The translations under genes were made by a program, and so were the position numbers. This document shows, piece by piece, positions 38,212-46,437 of a stretch of 64,000 nt of DNA (positions are counted from its first letter, which is position 1; the number at the start of each line of letters is the position of its first letter). Location of the stretch: contig JAHYJC010000008.1 of the NCBI GenBank assembly GCA_019429275.1, forward strand, positions 47,211 to 111,210. Reading direction: 5' to 3'. Below the pieces are notes generated by a model, which saw nothing but the letters and a program-made list of their open reading frames with translations, was not told where the DNA came from and made no database searches. The DNA is from Lentimicrobium sp. (GTDB taxonomy: Bacteria > Bacteroidota > Bacteroidia > Bacteroidales > Lentimicrobiaceae).

Positions 38212-39068
38212 AATTTAACAAATTTAGTTCTACGTTTACTATATTATAGTTTCTTCTTGTGTGTAGTCAAGAAAACAGCTCTTCCCGCAAAAAAATGATT
38301 TCGAGCGATGCATTGTGTGTTTTTGCGGGATGTGCTGTTTTGAGCGTTGGCATTTCTATTTTTTTGGTTTCTATGCAGCATAAATTTCATTGTCATAGTA
38401 TCGTTGTCTTTTTCTTCGGCTTGCTTGTAACTCTGTTATAAGTACGACAAAATCATACAAACTATACCATAAATGGCTGAATTTGTATGATAAAATCTTA
38501 TATACCCAGTATAATGCTCAGAGATTAAAAGTATAAACTAAAAATGAAATAGCAAATTAATTTGCGGATGGAGTTAATGTTTAACCGTGACAGGGTTGGT
38601 GTTAAAGGACTGAGGGCGATGATTTAAAGGGCAACCCTTACAGGATTTGTGATCGGTGTGGCTCTTTTATCTACCGGTTCCATTGCAATGCTCCGGAGGT
38701 CTCCGAACTCTTAAAATGCGCCTGATTATCAGGAAAATCCTGCGGTGTTTCCTCCCTCCTGTCTCAGTCCATCACCCTGAGAATCCTAAACCTCCCGCGA
38801 AACCATCCCATCATGGAGTTTTGCAGCATAGCGCCGACCGCCGCCGCAAATTTTTTGAACACTGCATCTACTTCGAACCTCTGAACCAGGTGGTGAGTAT
38901 AATACGGGAGAGCTGATCGGCCGGAGAAAGAAGACGGGTATAGAGAAATGTGGAATGTGTTTGGTATATTAGGGGCCAAAATCAGCTAATGAAAGGTGCC
39001 TGTAAAGTTTCCTGATACATTGTATAGGTTTGCCGTGAAAATGTTTTTTCTACGCTCATTACATGTGT
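38212..39068. other. Long non-coding stretch, possible insertion scar
   Basis: About 850 bases without a supportable gene. Bases 38640-38900 are more GC-rich than the surroundings and contain short frames on both strands (for instance 38656-38916 plus, 38764-38979 minus), but none has a recognisable domain or start context. The AT-rich part 38440-38560 may hold promoters. The last 70 bases before the barrel gene's stop carry no hairpin. Confidence 0.4.
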
Positions 39069-41441
39069 TCATTTAAGAATACCGAATCCTTTTTTTTGAA
39101 CGAACTGAGGCTCTTCCTTTTCGCGTGATAAAATGCTGACTTTCCTGCCCGTCGAAAATTGATAACTGATTCTGAACCACAAAGGTATTGTTGAGAGATT
39201 GATTTTACCATCTGTACGACTTGTAAAATCACTGCTTTTGATTTCATAACCATGATAATTGAAAGAACGTGCAAATGGCAGTGCACTTGTGATTCCTATT
39301 TTATAATTTCGTTTGAATGATTTTTCCAGTGCGATAAAATACAGTGCATCGCTGAACGAAATCCTTTGCATGCTGATTACCGGGCTACTGTAGTTATAAA
39401 TCAGTGATGACGAGAAATTATTTCTCATACTAACAATCATCGATAGTCCTGACTCCCAGGCCATCTCATGCTGACTTTGTATCAATTTCTTTTCTGAAAC
39501 AGCATTTGGCAATGTTCTGATTTCAAATAATCTAAAGTATGGATTCAACATCAGCATTTTATTGGGTTTTAAAGAGCCATCAACCTGAAAACCAAACTGG
39601 TGAATACTTCCTGCATTATAAACTCCTGTTTCAAGTAAATCTTTTTCGCTCAGATAACTTATTTTATCAATAGCCTGACTTATTTTACTGAAAAATATCC
39701 GTGCAGTAAAATGGTTTTCACCAATGGTTATGGGATAATCGATGGCCGTATAATTCCGGTATTCCTGCTGGAGCATAGGATTACCGCTGAAAGTCATGTA
39801 AGGATCTTCAATAATTGTTGAAGGATTCAGGTGATTTAACCATGGACGCACCAATGAACGTCTGTATGAAAACCGGATTTTCTGTTTTGGCGAAATGTTG
39901 TAGCTGATATTGGCATTTGGCAAAAGAGCGATGGTTTGATTCTGAAACTCATTTTTAAGTTCAGATTTCGATTCTTCTATTCTCATTCCAATGCTTAGCT
40001 GGAGTTTTGAGCCATTGAAAACTGCGTTCCCATAAGCTGCGATAACGTTTTCACGGAAGCTGAAATTCTCATCATTGCCATCTTTCAGGAACTGGATCGA
40101 ACTTCTGGCTCCGGCAAAGATCTTCCATTTTCCTGAGACAGGAAGCGTATAGTCAATCTTTGCAAACCCATTGTGTTGCATGGGTTTTGAGTAACTCAGG
40201 TATTCATCCTGAAATACACCTGTGGCACTATCGGTCGTAAAAATTCCGGAATTGTTGGCGTTGAGCTTATGGTATCCCGCGTCAATGCTCATTTCTCTTC
40301 CTTTTTCAAATAACCGTTTATAGTATGCCGAGTAAAATGTAAGGAGATTGCGGTCTGTATCTTCTTTGTCTGCCGACCAGTAATCTTCATCTCCGTTCCC
40401 GGATTTTCTGAGTTCGGTTTTGCCATCAAACTCCTGTGAAAAAGGATTCAGGTACCCGAAAAAACTCAGCATATTCTTCCCGTTTATCCTGTAATCAATG
40501 CCAAGGTTGAATCTATGCGACCAGTCATTTTGATTGAGGTGTTGTTTTGCAGAAATCTCAATTTGATCAGGATTGTTTCCGAGCGTTCTGTAACTTGTTT
40601 CAGAGATATCGAATCTGTTGATTTCACCCAGGTAAGATGCCTGAATGACGATATTTTTGCTGACATATTGTAAATTGGAATTGGGCAGGAGATAAGTCTC
40701 TGAAGTTGATGCCGGTACATCAAAAAGCAGATTCCCGCTCATTCCGGTTTCTTTCTCTTTAAGTACTATGTTTAAAACTCCCGTGACATCAGCATTGTGT
40801 TGTGATGAAGGTACGGCCTCCACTTCAATTTTATCAATTTGCCCGGGATTCAGTTGTCGTACAAACTTAATATCGCGTTCCTTTCCGTTAACCATAATGA
40901 TGATTTTCCGGCTTCCTTCCAATGAGATGTTGTTCATCAGATCCACCTGTAAACCAGGGATATACTTCAGGATATCTACTCCGTCAACCGAAGCATTTCT
41001 GAGTGCGTTGTTGGTGTGATAGGTTATTTTACCACCCTCCACTTTCCGAAGAATACGTTCGCCCATTACCTGAACTTCATCTAACGAGATGCGTTTCCCC
41101 TGCAAGTAAATGATGCCTGTATTGAAACTGACGGAATCGGAAATGTCAATATGCAGAAACAGTGGATCATAGCCCATATGGCTGATTTCAAGTAAGTTAT
41201 TTCCTTGTGCAGTAGTGATTAACTCAAACCTACCCTCCGGGTTACTGGTTGTTCCGGTAATCATAGTTGAGTCGGGTTCATTCCTCAATATAACTGTGGC
41301 AAAGGGGATAGAAGTATTGTCCGTTTTATCCTGAAGTATGCCCAGTAATGTAATTGTTCGCTGGCAATAGGCCTCCGAAATAAATATTATGGCAAATAAA
41401 ACCGGCAACATTGACTTCAGAAACTGGATGAGACTTTTCAT
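39069..41441 (-). CDS. Outer membrane beta-barrel protein with carboxypeptidase-regulatory-like N-domain
   Basis: 790 residues with a signal peptide (MLPVLFAIIFISEAYCQ region, 11-27). Residues about 30-110 form a CarboxypepD_reg-like/CNA-B-type beta sandwich (IPFATVILRN, SNPEGRFELIT, LLEISHMGYDPLFL). A plug-like segment follows (GVDILKYIPGLQVD, VNGKERDIKFVRQLNPGQIDKIEVEAVPSSQ), and then an OMP_b-brl_3-type barrel (SYNISPKQKIRFSYRRSLVRPWLNHLNP). This is the TonB-receptor-like family often regulated by LytTR or anti-sigma circuits in Bacteroidota. It follows a LytTR membrane regulator by about 180 bases. The last residues are not the usual terminal Phe. Confidence 0.9.
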   Translation of the reverse strand: MKSLIQFLKSMLPVLFAIIFISEAYCQRTITLLGILQDKTDNTSIPFATVILRNEPDSTMITGTTSNPEGRFELITTAQGNNLLEISHMGYDPLFLHIDISDSVSFNTGIIYLQGKRISLDEVQVMGERILRKVEGGKITYHTNNALRNASVDGVDILKYIPGLQVDLMNNISLEGSRKIIIMVNGKERDIKFVRQLNPGQIDKIEVEAVPSSQHNADVTGVLNIVLKEKETGMSGNLLFDVPASTSETYLLPNSNLQYVSKNIVIQASYLGEINRFDISETSYRTLGNNPDQIEISAKQHLNQNDWSHRFNLGIDYRINGKNMLSFFGYLNPFSQEFDGKTELRKSGNGDEDYWSADKEDTDRNLLTFYSAYYKRLFEKGREMSIDAGYHKLNANNSGIFTTDSATGVFQDEYLSYSKPMQHNGFAKIDYTLPVSGKWKIFAGARSSIQFLKDGNDENFSFRENVIAAYGNAVFNGSKLQLSIGMRIEESKSELKNEFQNQTIALLPNANISYNISPKQKIRFSYRRSLVRPWLNHLNPSTIIEDPYMTFSGNPMLQQEYRNYTAIDYPITIGENHFTARIFFSKISQAIDKISYLSEKDLLETGVYNAGSIHQFGFQVDGSLKPNKMLMLNPYFRLFEIRTLPNAVSEKKLIQSQHEMAWESGLSMIVSMRNNFSSSLIYNYSSPVISMQRISFSDALYFIALEKSFKRNYKIGITSALPFARSFNYHGYEIKSSDFTSRTDGKINLSTIPLWFRISYQFSTGRKVSILSREKEEPQFVQKKGFGILK

Positions 41442-41585
41442 GGCTTTGCTTTTTTAACCTGTTTGTTGTTGATTCAGGATACAAAAGAAGACGAACAAAA
41501 AGCGTTGTCCAAATTAATGGGATACACAGCAAGGATTTGTTGTGTGTGGCAAGTAATTGAAAAGCAGGGTATTGTATTTTGTGAT

Positions 41586-41610
41586 GAATGGAGTGCTTTT
41601 GTTGTGAATG
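41586..41610. promoter_or_regulatory. Possible LytTR-binding direct repeat upstream of the barrel gene
   Basis: TGAATG occurs at 41585-41590 and 41605-41610, 20 bases apart, about 150 bases upstream of the barrel gene start. On the minus strand this is CATTCA...CATTCA, loosely like the ACTCATT units at 37809-37871. Two-turn spacing suits a LytTR dimer. Weak support. Confidence 0.3.
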
Positions 41611-41617
41611 ACAAAGA

Positions 41618-42493
41618 CTATTTCCGCAATAGCTTTAATTTTTCGTCAAACATTCGGGTATTTTGACGCGAAACAGGAATTTCGCCAACATCACCACCAA
41701 GTTTTAAAGTATAGCCAAGCGAGTTGCCATCAGCCATTATTACTTTGTTAAGATTGACTATATATGCCCGGTGTGTTCTGCAGAAGCATGTATAAGCAGA
41801 TAATTGCTGCTCTATATTACTTATGGAATTGCGGATGATTACCTTTTTAATACGTCCTTCCCTGATGAGGTTAAAAACCACGTAATTGCCATCAGACTCA
41901 GCAAAGTATAGCTCATCAGGATGAAAAACAAGTTCTTCTTTTTTGAGTTTTGATTCAATTTTTATTTGGGTTTCACCGGTGTTTTCCTCATGAGTTGACA
42001 GATATTGCCGGGATTCGGGAACTGTTTCCAATGGAAACAGATACCGGTAATTTGCAATTGAGAACAGGACAAAAGGGAGCAAACCAACCGAGAAAGTGTA
42101 TCTTAATGATCCCAAAAAGGTTACGAAATTCCACCTGTCATCGGGAGGTTCAATTACAAACCCGGCAGAATAGATAATTACTCCCAGCCCTGAAAGAATA
42201 ATAACAATTGAAAGCAATTCTTTCAATAAGTTCCACTCACTGCCATCGGAGAAGTAACGGCTTTTCCTTAATGCCCATACCTGAAAATAGACTCCTATGC
42301 CCGCAATAAGGCTATATACCGCCATTGTTCCGGCGTAGCCCATTTCACGGGCTTCATGTGTGGCTCTGGGGTTATATATAATGAGAAATCCGAAAAAGAA
42401 CAGGGTCATGATGAATGCACCTCTTAAGGGCTTTTCAAGAATCAGGTTCTGCGGATATTCCCTGAAGAACCATTTGCTTTTTCGCTCATTCAT
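41618..42493 (-). CDS. Membrane-bound LytTR family transcriptional regulator
   Basis: 291 residues. Four predicted membrane segments in the N-terminal half (about 25-42, 55-75, 90-112 and 130-150) contain GAFIMTLFFFGFLIIYN and LLSIVIILSGLGVIIYSAGF. The C-terminal LytTR domain (about 190-291) has ELYFAESDGNYVVFNLI, SISNIEQQL and CFCRTHRAYIVNLNKV, where RTHRAYIVNL is the family signature. It is likely a membrane sensor that binds DNA directly. The most likely target is the outer-membrane barrel gene just downstream. Confidence 0.9.
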   Translation of the reverse strand: MNERKSKWFFREYPQNLILEKPLRGAFIMTLFFFGFLIIYNPRATHEAREMGYAGTMAVYSLIAGIGVYFQVWALRKSRYFSDGSEWNLLKELLSIVIILSGLGVIIYSAGFVIEPPDDRWNFVTFLGSLRYTFSVGLLPFVLFSIANYRYLFPLETVPESRQYLSTHEENTGETQIKIESKLKKEELVFHPDELYFAESDGNYVVFNLIREGRIKKVIIRNSISNIEQQLSAYTCFCRTHRAYIVNLNKVIMADGNSLGYTLKLGGDVGEIPVSRQNTRMFDEKLKLLRK

Positions 42494-42807
42494 CTTTATA
42501 GCCTTTCTGACCTTTCATACTTGCACTAATCAGTGCGAAAATAATCTAAAATTCTTCATTCTGAATGTCAAAATTCAAGCATAAGCTCAAAAGATCGGCA
42601 ACTGGTTAAGCAAACATTAAAAAATCAAATAATTCATGTTTAGCCTGTGTTTTAACTTTAAAAATAATTCTAAGATGAAAGCAATCAATAATTCATGAGT
42701 CTACATACCCATCATTTTCATGAAATTTCAAGTTATCTGTCGGCTTAATGTCCGGCACCTCACAACCCTCCTCCATATAAAAATTCTGTTTAGCCTATGG
42801 TAAATAT
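42494..42807. other. Intergenic region upstream of the toxin-antitoxin promoter
   Basis: About 310 bases between the divergent LytTR regulator and the TA operon. AT-rich, with no convincing gene, hairpin or repeat. Confidence 0.4.
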
Positions 42808-42880
42808 CACGTAACTAAATTGAAAATATGTTACGTATCTAAAATAAATTACGTATATTTGCAGTAAATAAGTTACGTAA
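42808..42880 (+). promoter_or_regulatory. Promoter with four ACGTA operator half-sites for the DUF6364/PIN operon
   Basis: TTACGTA occurs at 42831-42837, 42849-42855 and 42873-42879, and the inverse CACGTAA at 42808-42814. TATATTTG (42854-42861) is a perfect -7 TAnnTTTG element sandwiched between them, 20 bases before the ATG at 42882. Ribbon-helix-helix antitoxins typically bind such short repeated sites to repress their own operon. The core TACGTA is itself palindromic. Confidence 0.75.
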
Positions 42881-42881
42881 G

Positions 42882-43130
42882 ATGGACACAAAACTCACAC
42901 TCAATGTTGACAGCGATCTGGTTCAGAAGGCCAAATTGTATGCAAAGGACAAAGGCCGGAGTCTTTCCGATCTTGTTGAGATGTACTTTAAAGCACTCAC
43001 CCACCGGAAAACCATCAGTGAAGAGGAGTTGACTCCAAAAGTCAGGGCCTTACTCGGTTCTTTTAAAGTGCCTGCTGAGTTTGATTATAAGAAAGAACTG
43101 GCTGATCAACTTACCAATAAATACCTCTGA
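42882..43130 (+). CDS. DUF6364 family antitoxin (ribbon-helix-helix type)
   Basis: 82 residues. The N-terminus (MDTKLTLNVDSDLVQKAKLYAKDKGRSLSDLVEMYF, shown here by its core LTLNVDSDLVQKAK) is an RHH DNA-binding strand-helix-helix; the C-terminal half is the toxin-wrapping tail. The typical DUF6364 opening D.KLTL.......AK.YAK..G.SLS..VE is present. The next gene, a PIN toxin, starts 1 base after its stop. It should neutralise that toxin and repress the operon through the TTACGTA sites at 42808-42880. Confidence 0.9.
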   Translation: MDTKLTLNVDSDLVQKAKLYAKDKGRSLSDLVEMYFKALTHRKTISEEELTPKVRALLGSFKVPAEFDYKKELADQLTNKYL

Positions 43131-43131
43131 T

Positions 43132-43548
43132 ATGGATAAAGTATTTATTGATACCGATGTAATCATTGACTTCCTGACAGACAGAAAACCTTATTCGATG
43201 GAGGCTGCCAAAATATTTTCGCTGATTGATGAGAAGAAAATCACAGCTTATGCTTCATCACTTTCATTCAGCAACCTCTATTATGTGCTCCGGAAGTTCG
43301 GAACACACAAAAAGGTAATTGCCAGCCTTCGTGAATTGGCTGATCTGCTGGAAATCCTGAAGGTTGATGATGATACCATTAAATCTACCCTGGGTTCAGA
43401 TTTCAAAGATTTTGAAGATGCTGTTCAATACTTTACAGCACTTAGCTGTAAGAAGACAGACTGCATCATCACCAGAAATATCAAAGATTACAAAGACATC
43501 TCTCTACCGGTAATGACGCCGGAAACGTTCCTGGTTTATCCAAAGTAA
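43132..43548 (+). CDS. PIN domain ribonuclease toxin (VapC-like)
   Basis: 138 residues from the ATG at 43132, one base after the antitoxin stop; the frame to 43081 overlaps the antitoxin and lacks PIN character. The first PIN acidic motif is VFIDTDVIIDFLTDR (Asp6, Asp8), an internal acidic residue lies in EAAKIF, and the late motif is DCIITRNIKDYKD. This is the COG-type PIN of the DUF6364 pairs. It should cleave RNA with Mg2+ when freed from its antitoxin. The active-site residues look intact. Confidence 0.9.
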   Translation: MDKVFIDTDVIIDFLTDRKPYSMEAAKIFSLIDEKKITAYASSLSFSNLYYVLRKFGTHKKVIASLRELADLLEILKVDDDTIKSTLGSDFKDFEDAVQYFTALSCKKTDCIITRNIKDYKDISLPVMTPETFLVYPK

Positions 43549-43549
43549 A

Positions 43550-43676
43550 TGCCACGAATGCAAGAATAGAGGAATTGAAAAATCTGATGAATTCAAAAGG
43601 CTGCATTGTTAGTAAACCTTGGCAGGTCAGGATCAGACTACGAAAGAATAGTTCAATAATTCGTGCACTCGTGGCA
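43550..43676. repeat. 127-bp MITE-like element, copy 1
   Basis: Bounded by TGCCACGAATGCA... and ...TGCACTCGTGGCA. Matches 46269-46395 at 113 of 127 positions with no gaps. Begins two bases after the PIN toxin stop codon. No coding capacity. Confidence 0.88.
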
Positions 43677-43909
43677 AAAAAAACATAACCTTTCTCTAAT
43701 GTGGGAATGATGTTAAAAATTCGCGAAATAATATAACGTTTTCAGCAACTACTTTAGTCATCTTTGTAACCTGATAAAATATTAAAATCATTTGTCATAC
43801 TTCGTACTCGCGTTGTCTGAGGGCTGGAAACCTTCATACAATCCGAAAAAACCGTGACCATATCAAATGATCAAATTGAAAGTTTTTTGAACCATAAAAT
43901 AACATAACA

Positions 43910-45064
43910 ATGGAATTACTTACAAAAGAATTAATTCAGGAGCTTCTGGCAGCAGAGCAATCGCCATGTCTTTCCCTATTTATGACAACACATAAAAACC
44001 ACCCTGAAAACCTTCAGGATATAATCCTTTTTAAAAATCTTGTGAAGCAAATGAAAGAATCGCTGTTGCAAAAATATTCAGGCGATGAGGCACAACAATA
44101 TCTTAAACCTTTCGAGGCTCTTGCTGAGGATGAAAATATGTGGAATCACACCACAGAAGGTTTGGCCGTTTTTAGTGCAGAAGGTTTGTTTAAAGTTGTT
44201 GGTGTTAATAAATCGTTTGATGAATTGGCAATGGTTGCAGACAGTTTCCATACCAAACCGCTGCGGCAATATTTGCAATCTCTTGATCATTTCCACGTTT
44301 TAGGCTTATCGCTTCACGAAGTCCGGCTATTTGAAGGCACCCGTCACTCACTTACCGAAGTTAAACTCAGTGATGAAACTCCAAAAACCATAACTGAAGC
44401 GCTTGGTGATGAATTGACCGACAAGCATACAACTGTTGCCTCTTATGGAGGTTCAGCAGGAGAAAGTTCGTCCATGCATCACGGACATGGTGGCAGAAAA
44501 GATGAAACTGAAAAAGACACAGAACGATTTTTTCGTGTCATCGCAAATACAATTGCCGAACAATATTCGAAACCTTCAGGTTGGCCACTGATTCTGGCTG
44601 CATTATCCGAACACCACAACCTGTTTCAAAAGGTGAATAAAAATCCATTGTTGCTAACAAATGGAATTGCAATTGACCCTTCATCAGTTCCACTGGATAA
44701 ACTGGCAGTTATGGCCTGGGAAGTAATGGAACCCGAGTATAATCTGAAACTTGACAGCATTGTTGCCCGGCTTGAGCAGGACTGGGCCAATGGCAAAGGC
44801 AGTGACGACTATAAAGAAGTTGCTTTAGCGGCAGTTGAGGGACGGGTTGATACACTTATTGTTGAAGCCGACCGGATTATTGCAATCAGGGTTACTAACC
44901 TGGTGACGGGAAATACACAGCATAAAGATCTGACAAATCCGAGAGTAGATGACCTGCTCGACGATTTGGGTGAACTGGTCATAAAAATGGGTGGGCAGGT
45001 AATGGTACTTCCAACCGATAAGATGCCTTCTGAATCAGGGGTGGCAGCAATATTTCGTTATTAA
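43910..45064 (+). CDS. baeRF-like protein (bacterial archaeo-eukaryotic release factor family)
   Basis: 384 residues. The N-terminus MELLTKELIQELLAAEQSPCLSLFMTTHKNHPE and the phrase LAVFSAEGLFKVVGV fit the baeRF (eRF1-like) families, as do HVLGLSLHEVRLFEGTRHSL and, at the C-terminus, DTLIVEADRIIAIRV and LGELVIKMGGQVMVLP (a Pelota/eRF1 central-fold-like region). A His/Gly-rich loop (SSMHHGHGGRKDE, about 188-200) may bind metal. It is directly followed by an HPF/RaiA-type gene, suggesting a ribosome-related role such as rescue or hibernation. Family recognition is from memory and moderately sure; the activity is unknown. Bases 43677-43909 before it hold no gene. Confidence 0.7.
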   Translation: MELLTKELIQELLAAEQSPCLSLFMTTHKNHPENLQDIILFKNLVKQMKESLLQKYSGDEAQQYLKPFEALAEDENMWNHTTEGLAVFSAEGLFKVVGVNKSFDELAMVADSFHTKPLRQYLQSLDHFHVLGLSLHEVRLFEGTRHSLTEVKLSDETPKTITEALGDELTDKHTTVASYGGSAGESSSMHHGHGGRKDETEKDTERFFRVIANTIAEQYSKPSGWPLILAALSEHHNLFQKVNKNPLLLTNGIAIDPSSVPLDKLAVMAWEVMEPEYNLKLDSIVARLEQDWANGKGSDDYKEVALAAVEGRVDTLIVEADRIIAIRVTNLVTGNTQHKDLTNPRVDDLLDDLGELVIKMGGQVMVLPTDKMPSESGVAAIFRY

Positions 45065-45079
45065 CCAAACAAAAACAAA

Positions 45080-45394
45080 ATGAAAATACAATTTAACACA
45101 GATAAAAATGTAGCCGGAAGCGAAGAATTTAAGGCTTCCTCAACTTCTTTAATATCGCAGGAACTGAGCAGGTTCAGTCAGCAGATAACCAGGGTGGAAG
45201 TTCACCTCTCAGATGAAGATGGCAGTAAAGACGGGGGCAACGATAAGCGCTGCATGATGGAAGCACGGATTGCTGGGATGAATCCAATCGCAGTTACCGA
45301 AAAGGCAAACACACATGAACAGGCCCTTTCAGGCGCTATTGATAAATTGAAAACTTCTTTGGAAAAGATTACCGGACGGTTGAAGCACTATTAA
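45080..45394 (+). CDS. HPF/RaiA family ribosome-associated protein
   Basis: 104 residues, the short form of ribosome-hibernation factors. It has the beta-alpha-beta-beta-beta-alpha layout: IQFNTDKNV, a helix with LISQELSRFSQQITRVEVHLSDED, then KRCMMEARIAGMNPIAVTEKANT and the final helix ALSGAIDKLKTSLEKITGRL. It should bind the decoding centre of the 30S subunit. It starts 15 bases after the baeRF-like gene, indicating one operon. Confidence 0.82.
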   Translation: MKIQFNTDKNVAGSEEFKASSTSLISQELSRFSQQITRVEVHLSDEDGSKDGGNDKRCMMEARIAGMNPIAVTEKANTHEQALSGAIDKLKTSLEKITGRLKHY

Positions 45395-45489
45395 TATCAG
45401 GACGGTACAGGCCGAAGGAATGAAGAATGCTTTCAGGATGGGGAGACAAGGAGACGGGGAGACAAGGGGAAATGAAAAATGAAAAGTGA

Positions 45490-45535
45490 CGTGCATTCGT
45501 GGCAAAAGAAATCATTCCTTCGTGCATTCGTGGCA
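45490..45535. repeat. Two loose right ends of the MITE-like element
   Basis: CGTGCATTCGTGGCA at 45490-45504 and TTCGTGCATTCGTGGCA at 45519-45535 match the right terminal inverted repeat of the 127-bp element, without a body. They precede the decayed MNT gene. Bases 45395-45489 contain a purine-rich GGGGAGACAAGG repeat. Confidence 0.75.
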
Positions 45536-45598
45536 AAAAAACTCCAGAGCGTTTGGCATTGGTTAAAGATTCGTATACTTGTCGTAAAGTCATTGATT

Positions 45599-45893
45599 AT
45601 GACAACAAAAGATCATATAATTTCTACAATTCAGAAACATAAGCCGGAGTTTTACAAACTCGGGATTCAAAATATTGGCCTTTTTGGCTCTTATGTCAGG
45701 GGCGAGCAATCAAATGAAAGTGATATAGATATTTTAATCGACTTCGAACCAGATAAAGAGAATTTTGACAATCATATGGCTGCTTATGATATGATAGAAC
45801 AATTGTTTAGAAATGAGCGGATTGAAGTTGTAACTATGAATGGATTAAGCCCATATCGGTCCAAAGATTTTAAAAGAGGTCGTTTATGTCTAA
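45599..45893 (+). pseudogene. MNT-family nucleotidyltransferase antitoxin, frameshifted
   Basis: Starts at the ATG 45599. The minimal nucleotidyltransferase core is intact (GLFGSYVRGE, SDIDILIDF; GS at about 30-31 and Asp43/Asp45). After GLSPY the frame breaks: the expected continuation IGPKILKEVVYV is present but two bases out of frame (CCATATCGGT where CCATATATCGGT would be expected), ending at TAA 45891-45893. A loss of one AT unit explains it. In the annotated frame a junk tail runs to 45913. These proteins AMPylate and silence HEPN RNases. The catalytic core may survive, but the C-terminal tail is altered. Confidence 0.8.
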
Positions 45894-46226
45894 AGAACCT
45901 GTTTAATATTTAAACATATCCGTGATGAGAGTCTGTATATCATCTCTGTCATCCATGACGATTTGACCAGGGATGACTTTTTATGCGATGAGACCCTAAA
46001 AAGAGCTGTTGTCAGAAGTCTGGAAATAATCGGAGAAGCTACCAAAAAGATTCCTGCTGACTTCAAAATTAAATGGAATTCAATTCATTGGAAAAATATG
46101 GCAGGAATGCGCGATAGATTGATACATGATTATATGGGCGTTAATTATTCCATTGTCTGGGATGTGATTTAAAATAAGATTCCGAAAATATCCTCACAGA
46201 TTCAGGAAGTTTTAGAAAAAGAATGA
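45886..46226 (+). pseudogene. HEPN (DUF86) ribonuclease toxin, decayed
   Basis: The gene would start at ATG 45886 overlapping the MNT end (MSKEPV), but a TAA at 45904-45906 sits where Lys is expected. A one-base deletion near 45912 then shifts the frame, after which HIRDESLYIISVIHDDLTRD... can be read. A second TAA at 46170-46172, again at a Lys position, precedes KIPKISSQIQEVLEKE, which ends at TGA 46224-46226. The RNase motif MRDRLIHDY (R-x4-H) is intact in the middle. Two stops and one frameshift leave the toxin inactive as a full-length protein. The longest piece is 45963-46172. Confidence 0.82.
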
Positions 46227-46268
46227 AATACATGCAATTCCGGCTTTCTATTGCTTATTCAAGATAAA

Positions 46269-46395
46269 TGCCACGAATGCACGAATAGTGGAATTGAAAA
46301 ATCTGATAAATTCAGAAAGCAGCATTGTTGGTAAACTTTGGCAGGTCAAGATTAGACTATGAAAAAATAGTTCTATAATTCGTGCATTCGTGGCA
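46269..46395. repeat. 127-bp MITE-like element, copy 2
   Basis: Perfect 18-bp terminal inverted repeats TGCCACGAATGCACGAAT (46269-46286 and inverse at 46378-46395). 89 percent identical to 43550-43676. Lies between the decayed HEPN gene and the nuclease-like gene. Confidence 0.9.
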
Positions 46396-46420
46396 TCAAT
46401 AAAACTCAAACAAAAATTCA

Positions 46421-46437
46421 TTCGGGCATTCGTGGCA
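46421..46437. repeat. Additional right end of the MITE-like element
   Basis: TTCGGGCATTCGTGGCA, one mismatch to the right terminal repeat, abutting the stop codon of the minus-strand gene that ends at 46438. Confidence 0.65.

Noticed and set aside
38259..38441. Short frame that could encode a 60-residue membrane peptide
   Set aside because: No conserved motif, no start context and no partner; hydrophobic runs arise easily in this T-rich stretch.
38656..38979. Overlapping short frames on both strands in a GC-richer patch
   Set aside because: Neither frame shows a recognisable domain, and the two overlap antisense. Kept only as an unexplained non-coding patch.
41463..41666. 67-residue frame between the barrel and LytTR genes
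   Set aside because: It overlaps the 3' end of the LytTR gene on the other strand and has no recognisable domain; the region is better read as regulatory.
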